Source: Echinarachnius parma (Eukaryota > Echinodermata > Echinoidea > Clypeasteroida > Echinarachniidae). From it: DNA of 64,000 nt. Position numbers and translations under genes: made by a program. The notes below the pieces were generated by a model. The model saw only the letters and a program-made list of their open reading frames with translations. It was not told the DNA's origin and did not search any database. Positions 59,871 through 64,000 of the stretch are shown piece after piece. The stretch is from positions 95,718-159,717 of the forward strand of contig JBAMJV010004352.1 in the NCBI GenBank assembly GCA_037951105.1, in the 5' to 3' direction. Every line of letters begins with the position of its first letter. Position 1 is the stretch's first letter.

Positions 59871-60028
59871 TAAAACGAAATGCTCTCCACTTTATCAGGT
59901 ACAAATGTTAAAAGGGTAAAATATACCTTACAAAAAAGCCTACCATATTAAGCGGAGACTACTGTATGTAATATGTTTCTATTAGACCACCATCTAGATC
60001 TACCTTTGACCCTTGTCCTATACGCCCC

Positions 60029-61632
60029 CTAGCCGCTGCTTCCTGCCTTCTCCTGTTGCTTGAGCAGAACCATGGCATCCCAGGCCTTGAAGATCCTCTG
60101 TCTGATCACCACATCTTCATTCCACTTGCCTGAGAGTTAGGAAAAAATAGAAATGAAAGGGAAAAAAAATCAAAATCTTAGTAAATCTTGTCAAAAACAG
60201 GTGGTTAATTTTATGTTAATGTCCGTCTTCCGCAGCTGACGTCGGTCGAGATGTCTCGTCACAATAATCAGCGGAGGTAAATCTCTCTGCCTGAACACCA
60301 CATTTCTATGGCTGATAAAATTAGAGAACATGATGGTAGCATCTTCAACTTGAGCAATTGAATTTCAAACGACTTTTCCTCCTACAGTGTATGACCCTAT
60401 GTTTTGGGGTGATGCTTAAGTTTAGGGACCGTACAGAAGATCATCATTAAGTCAATCTTGCTTTCTCAAATTTCTCTTTCAAAACAAATCTACTGACTAT
60501 TATTTGTATAAAGCAGACCTAATTGGGACTGTCATTATTTAATGCTTTCATCACCGGATGATTAACTAGTCCAAGCAATTATTTCGACTTACTATCTTGA
60601 TTCTTGAGGATGGCATGGGTGGGTGGGAAGGGCTGCACAGTTCTGTCATGGATGTCCTGGGTGAAGGAACTGTTATAGAGGCTCTTTGTGTGGTTGTGTG
60701 ACACCCCATTGAAGATATCCTGCTTCAGGGAGGTGCCCAGGGCCTTGTACATCGGATCCGGCTCGGCAGAGACAACAGGCTTCACCGTCGTTGGAAATTT
60801 TGACATGATGAGGGGACCTGGGATGCGCTTAGCCTGCGGGGATGGACCTCTTGGGACCCAAATCTCCTCGTTCTTGATGACGTCCTGGCAGAGCTCCTCT
60901 CCGTGCAGAGAGCGGATGTTGGGGGGGATGGGATCGGTCGGGAATGCCTTATGGCCGTCCTGGATGCCTGGCGTGGATCTGATGTTGGGCACTCGCCTCC
61001 TGGTGGGCGGGAAAGACTGCCTCAGCATGTGGGGATCATCCCTGTGCTTGAAAGCCCCGCCCCTGCCAAGCACGGTTCCTGCCTGTTTGTAGCTGCCGTG
61101 CGTGTACGGGCGACGGTACCTCTCGTAGTTGTAGTCTGGGTTTGTGTCCAGCCCGAGTTTGTTGAAATGGTCGGCCAAGGCTATGTCCCTAGAGTGGAGT
61201 TTGATGTCATTCTTGTAAGGGGCATAGTGGGACTTTGGTTTGTAAGTGAGCGCTCCCTTTGGAATGCCCGTCTGTATCGTGTCCGGATTGGGGGTGAAAG
61301 TTCAGGGCAAGGTCTGTTGCCTCTCTTTCAGATTGTTCTGGGCAAAACGAGCATTGTGGATCTGTCTTGCCACTTCATCCTGCTCATTCTTCATCGCATC
61401 TGCCGCACCCTTTGGGAGAAACGGAGCCAGTTTGTCCGGCTTACTGCGTCTTCGTGGCACAGGAAGGAGTTCTGCCTGCCTGACATCCTCCTCATTAGTG
61501 ACCTCTATCACAGTTCCAAACAAGCTGCGAGGGGGCAACAGCTTGGGTTCGCTGGGGCCTTCAGATTGGGCCTAGCCCTAGAAGTAGTTATTGCCATCTA
61601 GTTTTAGTCTTCAGCCCGGACAAATCTGAAGC
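60029..61632 (-). CDS. Unrecognised P/R-rich protein gene, two coding exons, frame damaged
   Basis: The main exon runs from an acceptor at 61633 (TTTGCAG) to a GTAAGT donor after 60593. The last exon is 60129-60029 and ends WDAMVLLKQQEKAGSSG. The join keeps phase (D-S-KWNEDVV). The long frame contains MYKALGTSLKQDIFNGV, SFPPTRRRVPNIRSTPG and QPFPPTHAIL, rich in P, R and N and without membrane segments. The same frame continues upstream, but a TGA at 61302-61304 interrupts it between KERQQTLP and TFTPNPDTIQTGIP. Near the start, the ATG frame (61602, MAITTSRARPNLK) and the main frame (SEPKLLPPRSLFG) differ by one base. I do not recognise the family. The composition recalls small axonemal microtubule-associated proteins, but that is a guess. 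Confidence 0.68.
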
Positions 61633-61746
61633 CTGCAAAGTCAAATAAGACACACAATTAAAACTAGAAAATGAAGCAGTAAATTTTCATGTGCTACTTT
61701 TCAAGTTTGCCTGCTTTAAAAAGGCAGTTGAAAGTATGGTTTGCAT

Positions 61747-61878
61747 TAGATCGACAAATCTATCGCTTTCATGGCCTTTTTGACATTATTATTGTTATTT
61801 TCACTGTCGGCATTCGACAGTGAAAATAACAATAATAATGTCAAAAAAGGCCATGAAAGCGATAGATTTGTCGATCTA
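61747..61878. mobile_element. 132-bp perfect hairpin element with 9-bp target duplication
   Basis: Arms of about 63 bp beginning TAGATCGACAAATCTATCGC are almost identical and separated by a loop of a few bases (GCATT). Perfect GGTTTGCAT lies on both sides (61738-61746, 61879-61887). A 9-bp duplication suits Mutator-like elements. High arm identity suggests recent activity. It sits 115 bp upstream of the coding exon, in the intron or promoter of the minus-strand gene. Confidence 0.87.
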
Positions 61879-62671
61879 GGTTTGCATTAAACTTTGTTTA
61901 TTTTACAGGGGCACTTCAGAATTTCTGGGACTCTTCAGTCTTTGACTTTGGCATTTGAGGTGCGATTTAGCATGAGCCACCTGCAATCGGCCATACTATG
62001 TATTTTTTTTCACTGGGTGCAAAGTTGGAGAGCAATTCACAAGTCAATATATTTTAAGTAGAGTTATATGATTCTTCTAAGTTCTACTTCTAGTTCTACA
62101 CGAGCTCTAGAATATCATTTCTAAAACAAACATATTTCTGAGAATAATGAAGTCCAAGTCATATGAAATGCATCAGCTTTGCCTTCGGGCGTTTTGGGCG
62201 CCAGGCATTACAACAAGAAATAACTGGAACTAATGTCTAATTGGATGTCATTTTCTGTTTTTTTTACTGGAATACATTACTTGAATTAAATAATGGTGAG
62301 TTGTGACATGAATGAAGGCGACAGCATTCACAAAATTAAATTGAATATTGTCCTGCCTTTGCGTTTGAGTGTTGTTCTCTTTTTGTTGCTGTCTAACTTA
62401 CCCTTTGATTTTTCTTTGAGTCTGACAGCTCTGTCTCTGCTTCTGCTAGCTACCGGGACAGATTCGAGACCGTCTTGGCACTCGGCTCGATCGATCCGTC
62501 ACGTACGTCGTCAGCCTCCAAAAATTTCCAAATCCAATTCCAAACTTTGCAATTTCTGTGACTTTTCTTTCCTGGAAACTCTTAGCCCAGCCACTCAACC
62601 TCAACTTAGATTCAATGATCCGATCGTAAATAGTTTTTGACATTTTCCATAATTCAACATTAAAACATTAC

Positions 62672-62900
62672 CTTTCTAAGACGAACGCCCGGGTTTTATC
62701 AAAACAAGAAGGATCGCATGCGACTAAACAATAGTCGCGCGCATGTTTACCGAAACCTGAAAGATAGCTAGGCGGACGAAGGCGGCCCAATTCGAGCTTG
62801 AGATACGATACGGGACGGCGAACAGCTAGCGGCCACGGCTTCGCGCGTGCCCCCGTCGCTAGGGTTGGGGATGGGCTTCACACACGTTGCTAGGGCCCGA
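62672..62900 (-). promoter_or_regulatory. CpG-rich putative promoter and non-coding first exon
   Basis: This stretch is the most CpG-dense near the gene (GTCGCGCGCATG, GCGGACGAAGGCGGCCC, CTTCGCGCGTGCCCCCGTCG). On the minus strand it ends in TTAGAAAG/gtaatg, a plausible 5' splice donor at 62672 that could join the acceptor at 61633. No TATA box is apparent. The transcription start is unknown. Confidence 0.4.
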
Positions 62901-63490
62901 GACAATGGGACACCTTTTTTCACAATCAATATGGAGCTGTTGTTGGCATTTACAACAAAAATGCATGAATCATATCAACGTTTTAAAAGTGTGTATTTAT
63001 TTATTTTCCCTAAACAATATGAACAGGCAACAAACAACTTTATTGTTGAATTTTCAATCCTTGTCATCATTTGTTAAATGTATGATAAGCTGAATGTTTT
63101 CATTTGTTTACACTCTGCAATCAGAAATTCATTCAATTTATTTGATAAAATAAAAAACTTTAATACTATTTTGTGTTAATTATAATGTATATTCATATAA
63201 CGTAGTTATGTATTATGCGTTAAACTTGTTAAATTTTGTCTAATGAGGCATTTTTGTTTAAATGTCGGTTCTCCACTTCGTCCTCTCCGCGAGCTACTCA
63301 TAGAACAAGCGCAATCAATCAATCAATCAACAAGCACGCTGTGTTGAAGTTAGCGACTATAATAATCCCGATACAGTACTGTACCTCTAGTTTGTGTTAC
63401 CGTGTTTTACCAATATATATTGGTACCTGGGTTATAACCAGGGACGTCACACTCCCACACTAGACAGCGCACAACCAAAAAGAAATGCAA
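62901..63490. other. Gene-free stretch
   Basis: AT-rich with a short (AATC)n tract near 63313. No exon is recognised. Confidence 0.4.
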
Positions 63491-63492
63491 TA

Positions 63493-63850
63493 CAGGGTGT
63501 CTCAGAAAGAATGCAACACCTACGATCGTTAATTTGGTTACAGTCCGTTATTCCGAAGGTTCGTTATTCTGAAGGTTCAGTTATTCCGAAGGTTCGTTAT
63601 TCCGAAGGTTCGTTATTCCGAAGGTTCGTTATTCCGAAGGTTTGTTATTCCGAAGGTTCGTTATTCCGAAGGTTCGTTATTCCGAAGGTTCGTTGATCCG
63701 AAAATAAAATCGGGTTCGTTATTCCGAAGGTTCGTTGATCCGAAAATAAAATCGGGTTCGTTATTCCGAAGGTTCGTTATTCCGAAGGTTCGTTATTCCG
63801 AAGGTTCGTTGATCCTAAAATAAAATAGGGTTCGTTAATCCGAAAATTAA
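63493..63850. repeat. 16-bp satellite adjoining a mariner-like terminus
   Basis: After TA (63491-63492), CAGGGTGTCTCAGAAAGAAT resembles the ends of the elements at 45466 and 50314. About 55 bases later begins an array of GTTCGTTATTCCGAAG, repeated with variants (GTTGATCCGAAAATAAAATC) to about 63850. No matching right terminus is seen in the window, so the element may continue differently or be truncated. Confidence 0.75.
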
Positions 63851-64000
63851 ATAAATACGACGTAGAAAAGAATTGAGTTGATTTGATTTTGAGCAGTGTG
63901 GACTTGGGAAAGGGGATCAATCTTACTCTAATTGCCGTGGCTGCATGGGGGTGGGGGAGAAGGGGAGGGGGGCAAAGAGTGGCTTTACAATTCTAGTCAA

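Larger units (their letters stand above)
59248..60005 (-). repeat. Tandem copies of the last-exon region of the minus-strand gene
   Basis: Segments beginning near 59248 and 59715 repeat the region around the real last exon (60029-60129). Shared parts are CTACCTCGGATCC, CTAGCTCCTAGCTACTTCCA, the exon core GGCATCCCAGGCCTTGAAGA, and an intron-side block with AAAATATACCTT. Block length is roughly 270 bp once the inserted MITE at 59378 is removed. Confidence 0.75.

Noticed and set aside
61302-61304. TGA as a selenocysteine codon
   Set aside because: No SECIS structure was identified and a second lesion (apparent frameshift) lies upstream. Error or pseudogenisation is simpler.
60688-61601. Long plus-strand frames opposite the third gene
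   Set aside because: They mirror the minus-strand coding exon. The minus strand has consistent phase with a spliced last exon and repeated exon copies, the plus strand does not.
62293-62640. Plus-strand frame of 115 aa with a leucine-rich stretch, and an overlapping minus frame of 65 aa
   Set aside because: There are no recognisable domains and no clear splice partners, and the region lies between the putative first exon and the coding exon of the minus-strand gene.

Overview
This is nuclear DNA from an animal. Genes are split by GT-AG introns, the protein families are metazoan, and more than half of the readable structure is transposon debris (Ty3/gypsy, a LINE, and many short inverted-repeat DNA elements with readable target-site duplications). 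The intron-rich layout, the G/C-tract-rich hAT-like elements and the dense tandem exon duplications suggest a marine invertebrate, perhaps an echinoderm, hemichordate or similar deuterostome. The species assignment is inference only. There is no bacterial-style operon, CRISPR array or rRNA.

Layout: (1) 0.77-8.5 kb: a decayed Ty3/gypsy retrotransposon on the minus strand, split inside its protease by a hAT-like element at 4373-7347 that carries further nested elements. (2) 8.6-13.2 kb: gene-free DNA with MITEs, a 71-bp minisatellite and a second hAT-like copy (10137-11627). (3) 13369-21725: a complete seven-exon UDP-glucuronosyltransferase-like gene (549 aa) whose joins are all in frame. Its exon 5 region is tandemly duplicated, and its promoter and introns hold foldback elements. 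(4) 21.9-30.1 kb: gene-free, with a TTAA-flanked MITE and a G-rich degenerate repeat block. (5) 30321-33011: a 5'-truncated LINE on the minus strand. (6) 35011-50205, with an alternative end at 53208: a LITAF-domain gene (212 aa) on the plus strand. It has a PPPY motif, proline-rich exons, a seven-copy array of its membrane segment plus splice donor, and duplicated last exons. Its introns and 3' region hold at least nine inverted-repeat elements. (7) 53.3-59 kb: AT-rich, gene-free DNA with one more MITE. (8) 59293-62672: a minus-strand gene of unrecognised family, with extra copies of its last exon, an in-frame TGA and an apparent frameshift, starting from a CpG-rich stretch. (9) 63.5-63.85 kb: a 16-bp satellite next to a mariner-like end.

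The three host genes look functionally unrelated: ER glucuronidation, endosomal membrane/ubiquitin-adaptor biology, and unknown. They share one structural theme. Each contains tandem copies of one of its own exons, usually bordered by simple repeats. No new multi-gene system was found. The most notable signals are these exon duplications and the exactly delimited nested transposons.
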